From Varanus komodoensis (lineage: Eukaryota; Chordata; Lepidosauria; Squamata; Varanidae), in the NCBI RefSeq assembly GCF_004798865.1, contig NW_025335568.1:54221162-54285161 (forward strand): a DNA stretch of 64,000 bases, read 5' to 3'. Below the pieces are notes generated by a model. The model was given only the letters and a program-made list of their open reading frames with translations, was not told the origin of the DNA and searched no databases. Positions 31,140 through 43,310 of the stretch are shown here, piece after piece. Position 1 is the stretch's first letter. Each line of letters begins with the position of its first letter. The translations under genes and the position numbers were made by a program.

Positions 31140-32520
31140 TTCTAAGTGCAAAAGAACCCCCCTACTTGGCGCTGCTATTGTCAGACTAAAACTTGAGGTG
31201 GGGGACACACACACACATCTGCGCGTGCTTTCTTGCCCACATAGTATTCAGGGCATTAGTTCAACTCTCCAGCCCTCCAGTTTCTCTGTTCTAACCCGTA
31301 AAGGAGACCTCATCTCAAGCTGGCTGTACCTTTTAGCTTTGGGTCATTGGTTTTCGGAGCTCTCATCAACAGGCTGCTCATATTAACCCTTCAGCCACTT
31401 GCTGGGGCTTTTGTTTGCAGCCTGTTTCCTTTGCTGTGAGTTTTATGGAAGTAATGAGCTTGCAGCTCACAAAACCCATAGGCACTTATTTTTTCTCCCC
31501 ACTTTTTTTTGGGGGGAGGAGGGGGTTCTTTGCAGGCTTCCTGTTATATTAATCTTTCAGGCAGAAATTAAGTCACCGAAGCAAGAATTGGCCTCAACAG
31601 AGTTCCTACGGTCTCAGTGATTGCCAGCTATGTTTTTAAGGGCAAAAGGCATTCTTAGCCATAGTTATCAAACATGCTTCCCAAAGTTGCAAAGAGGACC
31701 ATGATGGCACCAGAAAATGTACTGATCTTGTTCATTATGCAAATTTGTCCCCGACATGCTGGTGATTCCTGTGTCCGTGGGACTCTTTATCCACTGCACC
31801 TTTTATTTTGAGCTTTGCAGGAGCTATTCATGATCCTTAACTCCATCCCCAAAGTATGTTCACTACCATGGAGTCCCTGGATAGCTTCTATAAACTCCAG
31901 ATAAAAGCTGAAATGGATGAGGAATCCTACTGGCATAGAAGTCACCAGCCTCCCCTAAATTTGGCCAGACATAATTTTCCCAAGGTCCTTATCTGGCTCA
32001 GAATGTTCAATCAGAATCTCCATAACCACTATCTGCATTCAGCAGATCCAGTGCACAAGTCTGGTTCTTTTTTTTTTTTCTTTTTTTAGGTATCTGTGCC
32101 CAAGTTCTTTAATGCCAATCCATTATTCTTGATAAATTGCTTCTTGATTGATCAAAAAAGGACAGGCCTGCAAAGCAGGAATTCTTCAAGAACACCTTAT
32201 TCTCAATGAAAACATGGACTGCTCTGAACTACGTGGCCAGAGCACTTAACCAGGAAGTCTTTTCTAAAATGAGCATCTTTAGGGTGTTCGTTTTTGTTAT
32301 TTGGTGCATGTGAGTTGAGATAATCGGTTCTCTTGATTGGTTTTGTAAACCAGCTATATCTAAAATTCTTTCTTTTTTCCAGGTAAGCTTGTGCCCAAAG
32401 TTTTTGGATGTACACACAGAAAACAGCTCTTGCCATGGCTGAAGATACATGCAAGATAAATTGCAGTCTCATTGATGAATGTGTAATTGATTAATGAACA
32501 GGCATGTGGCATTGGCGGTG
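31140..32520. other. No feature recognised
   Basis: Unclassified AT-rich sequence with T-runs near 31505 and 32068-32088. Confidence 0.3.
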
Positions 32521-32771
32521 TGTATACCATATATATTGGCATGCATACAAGACAACTTGTGTATAAGGCGAGGTCGATATTTTGGGCTGTTTTTCTGGTG
32601 CTTGTCACATGATGGGCATATAAGATGACCTCCAATTTTTGCTTTGCTATTTTTGGTTTCAAGAGTTGTCTCAAATGCTGATATATACAGCAATAACACG
32701 TGGAACAAGTGACCAGGAAATATGTTTCAGAAAAGTGCCTGTATATATCGACGTATAAGGTGCATCTTGTA

Positions 32772-33390
32772 CAGTGGTACCTTGGTTCATGAACCTAATC
32801 CATTCCAGGACTCTGGTCATGACCCAAATTGGTCATGAGCCAAGTCAAATTTCCCCATAAGGTTCAATGTAAATAAGATTAATCCATTCTGTAACCATTT
32901 TTTAAATCACAGCTATTTAAAACAATGTGACAAAGAACAACTAAGATCTTGGCCATCTCTCCCCTCCCCCCCAGCACGATTGCAGACATCTCCCCACCCC
33001 AGAGCACAACCACAATTGCACACGTCTCCCCTGTGCGAGAGCGACCACAGCCGCGGCCACAGCCGCGAGCAATCACAGTCACGCTCAGGCAGGGAACACA
33101 GGTGTGATCACAGCCATCTCCCCCACCCCCAGAGCACGATCACGGCCATCTCCCTCCTCAAGCATGACCATGATCATGCCCATCTTCCCTGCATGAGCAT
33201 GAGCACGATTGTGTCCATCTCCCCTCCCTCCCCCAGCACAACCATGATCGCACCCGCGCAGGGAAAACGGGTGAGACCACGATCGTCACCCGATGCGTAG
33301 TTTGCAACCTGAGGAAAATTTTTTATGAAATTTCTGTTCACGACCCAGTTTGGTCTTGAACTGAGGTGTTCATGAGCTGAGGTACCACAG
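32772..33390 (-). mobile_element. Tc1/mariner-like non-autonomous element, copy 2
   Basis: A 619-bp element starting CAGTGGTACCTTGGTTCATG and ending TGAGGTACCACAG, with TA at both flanks (32770-32771 and 33391-33392). Its left end, GACTCTGGTCATGACCCAAA and then GGTTCAATGTAAATAAGATT, is the reverse complement of the right end of the copy at 28657, so the two lie in opposite orientation about 4 kb apart. The interior (32945-33290) is a degenerate tandem array of AGCACGATCACGGCCATCTC-like units. No transposase frame. Confidence 0.85.
32945..33290 (+). repeat. GC-rich degenerate minisatellite in the mariner-like element
   Basis: About eight to ten degenerate units, each with a form of CACGATCACGGCCATCTCCC followed by a C-rich spacer (for example 32941, 32978, 33103, 33138, 33208). 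CpG is far commoner here than in surrounding DNA. Related units occur in copy 1 (28980-29100). Confidence 0.7.
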
Positions 33391-33514
33391 TATAGTACAA
33401 GGTTAATATTTTGGGCTGTTTCAAAGGTTAATATTAGGTTACTACTAGGTTAGGTACTAGGTTAATATTTTAGGTTTCAAAGGTCAGCTTATACACTGGT
33501 ATATATGATATACC

Positions 33515-35107
33515 AATATTCTAAAGTGGAAAAGAACTCTCATATTTGGAACATGAAGAATTTGAGGACTTAAAAAAATGAATGTGGAAGAAACGGAAAC
33601 TATCATTTGTTCATCCAGGCTTGAGGCTTTGAGCGCTTAGGTCTTAAAATGGACTTTGCTGAGGGAATAGCTGTACCTATTGAATGTGGCTGGTGCAGAT
33701 GAATGAAGATTTTGTTCCAGTTCATTTCTGATAAGAACTTACTCAAATTCACAAAGCTCTTCATGTTGAGGAGAGAAAAGATCCTGAGATTTTAAGAACC
33801 TGAAGGCAGGAGAAAGCAAAGCTAATGGATTCTCTCATCATCAGCATTTCCACTGCCTTGGAATCAGATTCATGTGGAGAAGTGGCATCAAATGCTTTGA
33901 GATCCAGAAAAAAGAAGGAAAAGGTGATAAGGTCAGTATTTGTTGAAAGACAAAACTTAGTCCATGTAGAGTAACTTTTAAGTGTTTGTCATGAACCACT
34001 GTGTTTTAAATATATGGAGGCATGCTGGCTTTCCCATGTTTCCCAATGTGTAAATAAAATGGTGAGGCATTGAGGAAGATTTATCGCAGAAATAATTCAC
34101 AGGAAGACCCAATCTTCCTATATTAAAAAAAAAAAAAAGATCTGCACAGCTTGATGGAAATGTTAGTATCACAAGAATTTCAACAAGTTTCAAGATGCAG
34201 AGTTTATTCTTGGGGGGATTATTTGTAGAGTGTTTGCTAACTTATCAAAGCATGTGAGGATTATTGCCCGAGCAACTACAGGGCTCCACTCAAACAATAT
34301 ATGTCAGTCACTTCTAATACAGGCTAACAAGACATTTTCAATATCTCTTTGAGGTGAAATCCCAAGAGCCGCAGCCCCTGGCATTCCCCTAGAGTCCCGC
34401 ACCAAGCAAGCATGGATGCTTGGCAGCCACACCTCTTATTTTCTTCCTCTTGCTTAGGGTGTCTTGTGATGATAGCTTCCTTCCTGGAGGGTGAGTGGAG
34501 GAAGAAGGAAAGCTGCATAACCAACTGAAATATTTAGCTCTTGGGTCCCCCCCCCCGCCCCCCAGGAACACAAGCTTCTCTTGAATTGGCTACGATGGCT
34601 GCATTGCTCTCGTGTGTGTGCGCTCGGATGAGATTCCCAGGTATGCACGAGAGATGGAGGCCTTTGGTGGGAATAACGGCTCACACTTGGAGGAGGGGGA
34701 GTAGATAGCTGAACCAGCCGTGGCTCAGACATCTCATTCTGATACTCCAGTATGCAGTCCATTGTTGAGACTAGTGAGGCCCCAGCTGCCCAAACCCTCC
34801 TGGTGAGCCAGCCCGGGCCAGCTCTGGATCAGAGCACTTCAAGGACAACCACAGAGCCAACCCCCTCCTGGTTGTGGGAAAGAACCCAGTGGGAACAGGC
34901 TGGGCAGGGGTTCTTGGGAGGAGAACTTGACACCCCAGGAGATGTGGATGCAAGGCCCCGTCGACGCACCTGCTGGCTAGATCAATCCGGGGCTCAATGG
35001 GAAGAACATTGCGCTCTTTTCCACAGTGTGCTTCCCTCCAGAGACCAGCCACGAAGGGTTCATAAGCAAAGCTTTGGGTGAAGGGGAGCAGAGTGAGGGG
35101 TCAACAG
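33515..35107. other. No confident feature
   Basis: Unclassified. Coding-like frames at 34752-35081 (+, 109 codons, proline/threonine-rich) and on the minus strand overlap one another. The phrase AGTGAGGCCCCAGCTGCCCA recalls retrotransposon leader sequence, but I cannot support a call. A C-rich run lies at 34547-34563. Confidence 0.3.
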
Positions 35108-35116
35108 TCCACTTAG
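35108..35116. repeat. Target-site duplication, left copy (L1 fragment)
   Basis: TCCACTTAG occurs here and at 35844-35852, flanking the L1 end. Confidence 0.7.
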
Positions 35117-35843
35117 TCTAATGGTAGATGAACAAGATGGACAAAACATTTTGGATCTAATATTGAGTTACAGAAATAGCAAAAGCTGTGGGAAAGAAAT
35201 ATTAAGATAACCCTAACATCTTCATATAAAGAAACCCTTTGTAAAATGCTTTACAGATGGTATCTATTGCCAAATAGATTAGCAAAAATGTTTCTAAATA
35301 TGTCAAATAGTTGTTGGAAATGTAAACACAAACCTGGTACTTTCTATCATTTGTGGTGGACTTGAGTTAAGGCAAAAAAATACTGGGTTAAAATACACAA
35401 CTGGCTTGAGGAAATGCTGCACAAACCGTTAACATTTAAACCTGAAGTCTTTCTATTAGGTATTATCCCTGATAATCTTGATAAACAAGCTAGTATATAT
35501 TTGACTTTACATATAACTACTGTGGCGAGGATTGCATTTGCCCAACATTGGAGAAGCGAAGAGCCACCTACTGAAGAGTTGATTTTAAAAAAGATCTTGG
35601 ATTGCGCGGAGATGGACAGATTGACTTTGTCTTTGAAGAAGAAGGAAGATACACACTTCTATCGAACTTGCAATATTTTCTATCATTGGTTAGAGAAACA
35701 GGACTATATGTAGAATTGAATATGTTTGTTGAATGTAAAAAAAAGGAGTGAGATGTCGACCCAGTATGTCCAATGTCCTGAATAATTGTTGATTTTAGTT
35801 TTGGATTTATAGAGAAAATAATAAAATTTGATTTAAAAAAAAA
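35117..35843 (+). mobile_element. L1 LINE, 3' end only
   Basis: Aligns with 27530-28277 of the larger L1. Shared pieces are NSCWKCKHKPGTFYHLWWT (with a few stops in frame), a 99-codon open stretch 35414-35713 reading FKPEVFLLGIIPDNLDKQAS, ARIAFAQHWRSEEPPTEELI and FYHWLEKQDYM, and a 3' untranslated region ending AATAAAATTTG and poly-A. The Cys/His region keeps CWKC and HLWWT. The 5' end is cut at ORF2's last quarter. The flanking 9-bp duplication identifies it as a separate retrotransposition event. Confidence 0.88.
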
Positions 35844-35852
35844 TCCACTTAG
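35844..35852. repeat. Target-site duplication, right copy (L1 fragment)
   Basis: Second copy of TCCACTTAG, directly after the poly-A tail. Confidence 0.7.
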
Positions 35853-36009
35853 CGTGTGTGTTTTGAGGCTTGTGAATATATTGACTTCTGTATGGAATAA
35901 ATACACTTCCAATAATTGCTGAAGTGCCTGTCTCATCTGGGAGGGGAGGTCTAGCTCACGACAACTACTGAGTCAAGACCTCCTTCATGAGGTCCACACA
36001 TGGCTCCAT

Positions 36010-36240
36010 ACTGGCAGAGTTCAGGCAACACAACAAACCATAGTGGGCTTTTTTTACCATTGTTGGTCTGTCATGTTCTGAACGCAGTTTTGGAATTTCA
36101 TGATGCTAAGTTTGGTCTTTAGAAACCACAATAAGAAACAAAGGCTTGCTCTATGGTTTCTTTGCGCCACCATGGCTTGTCATATTGTCCTTGAACCCAG
36201 GATCGTGGTTTCCCCAGTCTTGGTATACAACTACCACAGA
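36010..36240. other. Possible old hAT-like repeat
   Basis: CACAACAAACCATAGTGG and CCATGGCTTGTCATATTGTC, then CTTGAACCCAGG, resemble phrases at 47755-47920 (CTTGTCATGTTGTCTCAACC, CACAACAAGCCACC) and 61890-62100. The three may be one dispersed family. No ends can be drawn. Confidence 0.3.
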
Positions 36241-38235
36241 AAATCCTGGAAAGAGCAACAACCGTAGGAGCCCCTCTAGCCATCCAGCCCCTGTGTGTGG
36301 ACCAACGAGGAAAAGGCAGGCAACACAGGCAGGGACTTTGAGATTAAATTTCAGCTTGGTGACTGATGGCAAGCATGCAAACAGAGGAAGAACTGAGCAG
36401 AGAAGATGGAAACCACAATAACAGAAAACACCTGAGTGCTTAGATCACTTTTTTCTGTCTAAATATGTGCAGGGTTGTGCCTTTAGAAAGCAGTTTTGGG
36501 AAGCCAAAATGTGCAGCAAATGTGTTATTTCTTTGATTTGCTGACATTTTCTCTTTATTGCCAGGGATAGGGCACTTGTAGGATTTTTGGCTTCATTTGC
36601 CAGAATAATTCTGCTACCGTCACTTGGGTGGGTGGTCTTAAATTCTGCTTCACCCCAGTCAGCAGAATGTCTCGAGCCTAGAATCTTAACCAAGCTTTAG
36701 AAAAGTCAGAACATGCAGTCATTTATACAAACCATCCAGCAAAGCATAATAAAATGAATTCTTCATTTGGGTCGTGTAATTAAAGTAGACATTTAAAAAC
36801 TACTTTCCGGATCAGAATCACCATGCCATTTACCACTGGCAAGAAGGCGTGATTCATATTTATAGATTTTTAATAAGTTTAACATTTTGTTATAAAAGCT
36901 GTGAGAAAAGTAGCTGCTGTTTGTTTCCAAGTCTGTTCAGATAGTCTGACTTATGATGCCACAGAATGTTCATGAACGTTCTAGATTTGTGTGGAGGGTC
37001 AGTCACAGAATCTTGTAAATGAGTCTAGTAGTGCCAGAAAAAGAGTTAGTTTGGATAAGGAAAAACCTCTTAGAAAATGCAAGGAGGAAGGAACTTTTGT
37101 GAGAAGAGATCCATAGAGACTGGGGAGGTGGATTTTACACACAACTTTACATGGCCAAGTAACTACCACCCTGGATTTGAATCTCTAATGCAGCTATATA
37201 AAGTCAAAATTCCACATTCTGTGCTCAGTGTATCATACACTAATAGTGGACTTAGACTGTAATGATAACTCAGCATTTAAGAATGAAACTTTAGACCAAT
37301 AATTGTTTACGTATAAACTCTCTGGATATTTCAAGGCATATCCATCAGCCTATATTTATCTTGCCCCACTGTGGTTTGAATAGCATAATTCCAAACCAAA
37401 ATGCCATAGGCAGAATTTGCTGACATCTTAATATGTTGGAGAGATATTTAAATTGAATCAGATATGTTTTGGGGAAAACAGACTTCAGAGATTTCTTAAA
37501 TCCTAGAATTAGCCTGACTACAAAAGACTTTGGAAAGCGTACATAGTCTGCTAACCGTTAGGTTGGTCTGCTATCACACAGTTTATGTAGCATAACTTTT
37601 ATTGTCCTGGTTGGTTTATCAGAGTCCTTGAGTTGCAATTTCTTTCTTTCTATGACTTAGAAATGTATTCACTTTATGCATACAAACTGGATAGAACACG
37701 CATGATGAGTTTCACCGTTGGTTGAGATGAATGCAGGAAGGAAAGAGGAGCAAAGAAACAAAATTTAGACCTGGCAAAAATTATGCGATTAAGGGTGGTT
37801 ACCCTAGCTTTGAACTCCCTGTGTCAAAGTCAAGATTTATGGACAAAATGTTCAAACCTGTAAAACAGTAAAGCCAGCCTTACAATTAGTCATTAGCACA
37901 GAATAAAACCAGCATTAGTCAGAGAAAGTTACCTTATTCATTAGCTTGGAGAGGTAAGTTCATTTCACAAGTCCTTTTTCATTACTCCCTTAACCATCAG
38001 CTGAGAAACAGGGCAAAACTGCTTAGTGTGGCATAGGAAGTCTGGAGCATATGAATATGTGTACAGTACTTTCAGCCTTAAAAAGGAGCCCTGTAGTGGC
38101 TTATCATAAGTAAGAATTCCATTTCTCTAAGTTCTAGAAGCACTGGATGGTTCATCTTTAAACATCTTCTCCCTCCAGTTCTAGAATTCTTTTCTTGTTC
38201 GATTAATAGTTTGAGCCCATGCATACCTTCTTAGA
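36241..38235. other. No feature recognised
   Basis: AT-rich, unique-looking sequence. No exon, RNA gene or repeat that I can support. Confidence 0.35.
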
Positions 38236-38237
38236 CA

Positions 38238-38302
38238 TCAGTTTCATTGAGTTCATTTGGGCTTATTCTCAGGAAAGTGAGTCCAAGATTGCAGACTAAA
38301 CT
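38238..38302 (-). mobile_element. Short palindromic MITE-like repeat, copy 4
   Basis: CATCAGTTTCATTGAGTTCA, TTTGGGCTTATTCTCAGGAA and AGTGAGTCCAAGATTGCAGA, similar to 4330 in the inverse sense. Confidence 0.45.
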
Positions 38303-40205
38303 GATGTGTTCCAAAGCAGTAAATAGTTACTAGCAACTGTGACTGGCTTCTGTTACCTTTCACCTAGGATTCTTCTATTTAAGTGTGCTTTCTTTTCTAA
38401 ATTCACCCTTCTCTCAAAGGTGAATATATTTTCACGTATATTTTGGGCAAGACTCCTGAGAGTATTTTTTTCTAAGCATAAAGTGTTTAGTTGTAAATGC
38501 ACCATTCTTATGAGTAGTAATAACAATTAATCCACTTATTTTCTGCTGATTTTTCTAATACTTTCTAATGTAGAAATGACAACATACTTTCTCCACCTGT
38601 CACCAGTAAATATCAAATTAATATAGAGACAGATTCACCAAACTCCTAGTATTATAACCTTCGTAGAGTAATGTAAATGCTACTTAGAGTAAAACCGTTA
38701 AACTGAATGTGACTTAAGTTAGATTAATGTTGGATATGACTCTTACTTTTCATTGTTCTGTATTAAGAGTTTCCATCTGCTGCTATTTTCAAGCTCAGTT
38801 GTTCTTTACAAATCATTTTTCACTGTCTCAGTGAATGCTGCTTAATGAATCAACATGGTGACCTGTTTCAGATACTTTTTCTTCTGTTGACTTTGAGCTC
38901 ATTAATTTGCAAGATAAATTATCTCCTTCAGTACATAAACATTACACACTTACACATTTGATATTTTTATTCGCTATGTCTTTCTATTAAAATGGCAGTC
39001 AATGTGATGTAGAAGCATACTTAAAATTGATTACAATAATAAAACACAATAAAGCACATACTCTGGTGCTGATGTTGCTTCACCCTTCCAGTCCACGCTG
39101 CGTGTCCTTTGTTCACCTTCCTTCCCCCTGCCCCCAGTCCCTCATTAATGAACTTTGGGGTTGATGAAGTTCAGCATGTATGAGAAACAATAAAACAGAG
39201 TCACCTAGAAAGGCAGCATTCCTCCCTTTCCTCTATATAATACTACCTAGTGATGAACAGGGAGACTGGCTGGGCCATCTTGCAAATGTTTCTTCCTTGT
39301 CTTGTTCAGAATTAAAAAGTCAGAGCACACTTATTCCATATTCTGGAATATGGATTGCCATTGCATTCATTGAATATTGGTTATCAGGTTCCCTCATGGG
39401 AAACAACCACAAAGGCATCTGGGCTTCTCAGTTTCCACTTCACTGCTGCTTTCCTGATTCCGGCAGGGATATGAAACCTCAAGCTACATGCAGAACTTAG
39501 CTTAGTTGCACCTTGATGCACTTCGCATACTCTGCCTTTTGCCTCTGACCACACTGATTGCTGGAAAGTAAAGACAAAACTTGTGGATCTCAGCAAGAAG
39601 AAGGCTCCCAATTACACTGTTTGACCCATCACACTGAACATGTGGTTTCTTTCTTACATGAGCAGCAATAACCTCTCTTATTGCTCCATTCGTCTTCAAG
39701 GCAACACTAGTTCAAATAATCTTCCTCCTGATTTGAGATGTATCTAGTCTTGATCTGATTTAAACCTCTGATGGAATCTCCTCCTAAAACCTTAGTCTGG
39801 AACTGTGCTCACAGGCAAAGTGAAATTTTATCCAATTTTCCTTCCTGATATAGTGATCTTCCTCCATTCATGGAGGAATGGTGGGTTCTGCTCTATGTGG
39901 ACTGAAAACTATTTTTTTTATCTGTATGATAATCACACTACTGTAATCTACAGTTCTACCATTTGGATGAAATCTCAGGCCAATAATATTGCTGATGTAT
40001 TCATTTACTTATGTATTTATAGGAAGACTCAATTCCTGCCTTCTAGTGTTTACATCCCACTTTGGAGGTCTTACAACAAAGATGTTGTTCTAATTATAAA
40101 ATAGAAGAAGCATCCAAAAATACATACCCCAAAATAACAATGTGATACCACAGAGTTCAGCTCACAAGACTTTGGACAGGAAATTACCTAGTAAAACAAA
40201 GCCTG
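38303..40205. other. No confident feature
   Basis: AT-rich. The segment 39985-40130 (GTATTTATAGGAAGACTCAA, TTTACATCCCACTTTGGAGG) may be an inverted LINE 3' end, but too little is left. Confidence 0.3.
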
Positions 40206-40209
40206 CCAA

Positions 40210-40815
40210 AATTAAAAACAACTGTACTTCAAGTGAGAAGGGTCTTGGAATCGTTGTAGATCACAAGCGGAATATGAGGTAACAAGGTGATGTGGCTGCA
40301 AACAGAGCAATAGACTGCATCAATGGATGTATCACTTCCAAATCATGTGGAGGACTAATTCCCCTTTACTGCATCCAGTTCTGGACACTGCAGTTGAAGA
40401 AAGATGCAGAGAAGTTGGAAGAGTTAAGAGGAGGACTGCAGGGATGATCCAGGGACCAGAAGCTGAGGAGAGACTGAAAGAACAGAGCATGTTTAGACTG
40501 AGGGGAGAAACGATAGAACTCTACATGTACTTGAAAGGCTGTCGCAAAGAGGAAGACCAGGATCTCTTCTTGATCATCCCCAGTGTGCAGGACACACAAT
40601 AACGTGTTCAAGTTACAGGAAAACAGGTTCGTGTTAGAGTAGTAAAACAATGGAACCAATGACCTAGGCAGGTTGTGGGCTCTCCCACACTAGAGGCATT
40701 CAAGATGCAGCTAGGCATCTGAGAAGGATGGTTTAACCTGGAGTCTTGCACTGAGCAGGGGGTTGGATCAGGTGGATCTCTAGCTCATTCCAACACCATT
40801 ATTCTGTGATTTTTT
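40210..40815 (+). mobile_element. CR1 LINE, 3' fragment, older copy
   Basis: Reads KGLGIVVDHKRNM near 40235 (CR1 'LGVIVDNKLNM'), NRAIDCINGCI, GGLIPLYC and IQFWTLQLKKDAEKLEEL ('LEYCVQFWAPQFKKDIEKLERV'), then MFRLRGETIELYMYLKGC (490-540 bp in). The terminal part GGGTTGGATCAGGTGGATCT, CATTCCAACACCATTATTCT and GTGATTT is the standard CR1 3' end. There are many stops and frame changes. It is older than the copy at 8870. Confidence 0.75.
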
Positions 40816-43310
40816 TAACATCTTGGCAGAATAGAGAAAAAAAGAGGTCAACTAGAGCTCCCAGGGTAAAGGATCCCATAACCTAGGTTTAACCACTAAG
40901 AAGGAATGTCTCCTGTCACTATCAACCTTCCTTCCATAGTCTGGACATAGAGAAGAACCTGTCCTGTGGATTGTAGGATGCAGCAGAAATGATATGGGAG
41001 GTGGCAGGAGTGAAGGTGCTCTGGAGTGAAGCCTCTTAGGACACAAAGCTATTGTCCTTGCTGCAGATGCTTGTAAGGTTCTGAAAATGTTTGGTGAGCC
41101 ATTAAAATGGAATCTGGGGGAATCATGTGAGAGGAAACCAGATGAGAAACAAGCTGTCTGATTGAGTGAAGCTGATGGCAAACATGAACTTAATTCCTGT
41201 TCACCACTTGGAAACTTTGGTGTATCCAATTAGAGTCTGTGGTCAAAGAGAATCATCACAATATGCTGGGAAATTCCACCAGGTTCCTAGAGCCAAAACA
41301 CTTGTGGGGAAGCACTGATGTTCTGCAAATCAACTCCAAGGAACGTGTGGTCTAAATGAAAGCATTAGGTGTAAGATCCACAGCCACATCTGAGAAGTGA
41401 CTTAATCTTTTACCACAGATAAAGGAGAATAGGCAAGGCAAATGGTTATGTTATGTTCAAACCACTTTGGCATAAGCCCGCATAAGCAAAGGTCTATATA
41501 TAGTACATTGGAAGGAAAAGCACACAGTCACTGAATCCATCTGAAGCTATCAACATTCATAAACAAAGCAGCACCTGATGAATGAATGCATTTGTTTTGG
41601 CTTATAGATGTTTCAGTTTTCTGACTAGCTCTGATTAAATAGAGGTCAGAGTTGTAGGGAGGGAAACTGAAAGGCTATGAAAGGACACTGTATTATTTCT
41701 TAAGTAAAGGACCAAGAATTGCATCCAATGTTGGGAATGAAAGAGGCAGTTGTTCTTGGCATGCGTTACAAGGCCAGGGAGACTCAGACTCTTCAGAGGG
41801 GGATGGAGGAGCCTTGGGAAATGGTTTTTGAGATGGAAGAGGTGGGAGGGATTACTTCAAGGCTGCCCGTTCCAGGTGTTCAGGTGGACCCTGAGAATAG
41901 ACACAATCTGCAGCTGCTGAGAGGGGCATGGAACAGGAGCCAGATGAGGCAGATATAGTGCTTGGTCCCCTGACACAGTGTCGGGAGAGGGCTAGATAAC
42001 TGGAGAGGTGACCTACAGCTGGCCCATTTCCAGAGGGGGTCTCCCAGAGTGGTGAGGCCCAGGTGTACTCAAATGGAGGGTTATTGGAGGTAGCTTCTAG
42101 TGTGAATTCAAGCTGTTGGGAGCCAGTTTTCCCTGTTTCCCCTTTCAAAACAGCAGACAGTTCTTTGGCAAAAGCTCTTTATTCTCCAGTGTACATCCAG
42201 CAAAGTGTAAACAGCTGTGAAAGAGTTCTGAGCATGCACAGAGCAGTTGGTTGAACCCACAGATGCCCTATTTCTCAGGGCTTTCCTCTTCCCCCCCGAG
42301 TCCAAGCCCAGACACATGTGCCAGGGGCAACTGCCTCTTTCATTCAAATTCTTTCAATGCACATTGTGTGTTTCATCCAAAATCCAAATGTAATTATTGG
42401 AAGAGATCTTCTTTTGCATATTTTGGTAATCAAGAGTTTTGTTGAAAATTCCTGAACTGCCATATCTACTGAAATGCTTGTAAAATACAGAAGGTCCAGC
42501 CATCAATCAATAAGACGCTTTTGCCAACAGCTTTTCTAATGGGACAGAAGCATATATTTGGAGAAGGCAAGTCTGGGGACAAAAGTCATGCTCTCTCCCA
42601 CCCTATCTGAACCCCCTTTTAATAAGCAGAACATAAAACAGAAGAAGAGTTCTTCTTCCCATTGCCTTTTCCCCCCTGAGCTCTTAGAACACTATTTATA
42701 AGTAAAGAAGCCATTATAGTTGGTGGCCCCAAAGAAGCCTGTGTGAAAATGGTGGCATGTGATTTGCTGTGGCTGAGTGGGGAAACAAGCTTGACTTTGC
42801 TTCCACACTGTCTATACTTTCCAGGTCTCTGGGGATAGACAAGAATTCATTTGTAGTCTGGATTTGAAAAGAATTCACCAACATTCATAAAGTTCTCCAT
42901 ATTCAGTATGAAAGCACTTGAGATTTGAAATATTTGAATGTGGAAGAAAACAAAATTGGCAGTTTTGGCCATCCAAGCCCAGGGTTTTGAGTGCGCAGAA
43001 ATCTTAGTCCCTAAGCACAGAGGTCAAGGCACATCCTGCCTTGGATCTGATGCATAAATATCTTTATACTGAACAGACCATGGTGCTGACCTAAAGCACA
43101 TCTGGGGCAGAAATTTGGTCAGTCCATTTGGGTCTTTTGGTAGCCAGGAACTGATGCTCATGTTCTCTAGTTCAGATAAAAATACTATTAATTAATGGCC
43201 ATTTCCCACAGAGACTGTGATAGATGTCCAGTAATGAACAAAGGTGCCAGACTAGATCAATGATGGGATGAGGAAATCAGTTTTCCCCAAAAGGTCACTT
43301 CTCCTATGTG
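40816..43310. other. No confident feature
   Basis: Unclassified. The purine-rich stretch 41740-42060, with repeated GGAG/GAGG, and the following segment to 42260 recall retrotransposon leader or terminal-repeat sequence (CTTGGTCCCCTGACACAGTG), but no ends or coding domains can be defined. Confidence 0.3.

Larger units (their letters stand above)
32523..33514. mobile_element. Older terminal-inverted-repeat DNA element, interrupted
   Basis: The left end GTATACCATATATATTGGCA and the right end, read inverted as GTATATCATATATACCAG, are imperfect inverted repeats. Both are followed inward by a TATAAG-CGA/GCTGACC-type phrase ('tgtataaggcgaggtcg', 'gtataagctgacc'), reminiscent of a vertebrate MITE with a 'tataagccgacc' signature. 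The element contains the mariner-like insertion 32772-33390, so it predates it. Without that insertion it is about 370 bp. The transposon superfamily is not assigned. Confidence 0.55.

Noticed and set aside
31014-31386. Open frames with poly-isoleucine runs
   Set aside because: They are translations of the (AAT)n microsatellite.
34752-35081. 109-codon proline-rich frame as a host exon
   Set aside because: An overlapping minus-strand frame is equally open, and no domain, splice context or family is visible.
41740-42260. Retrotransposon terminal repeat
   Set aside because: Some phrases are suggestive, but no defined ends, partner repeat or coding domain could be found.
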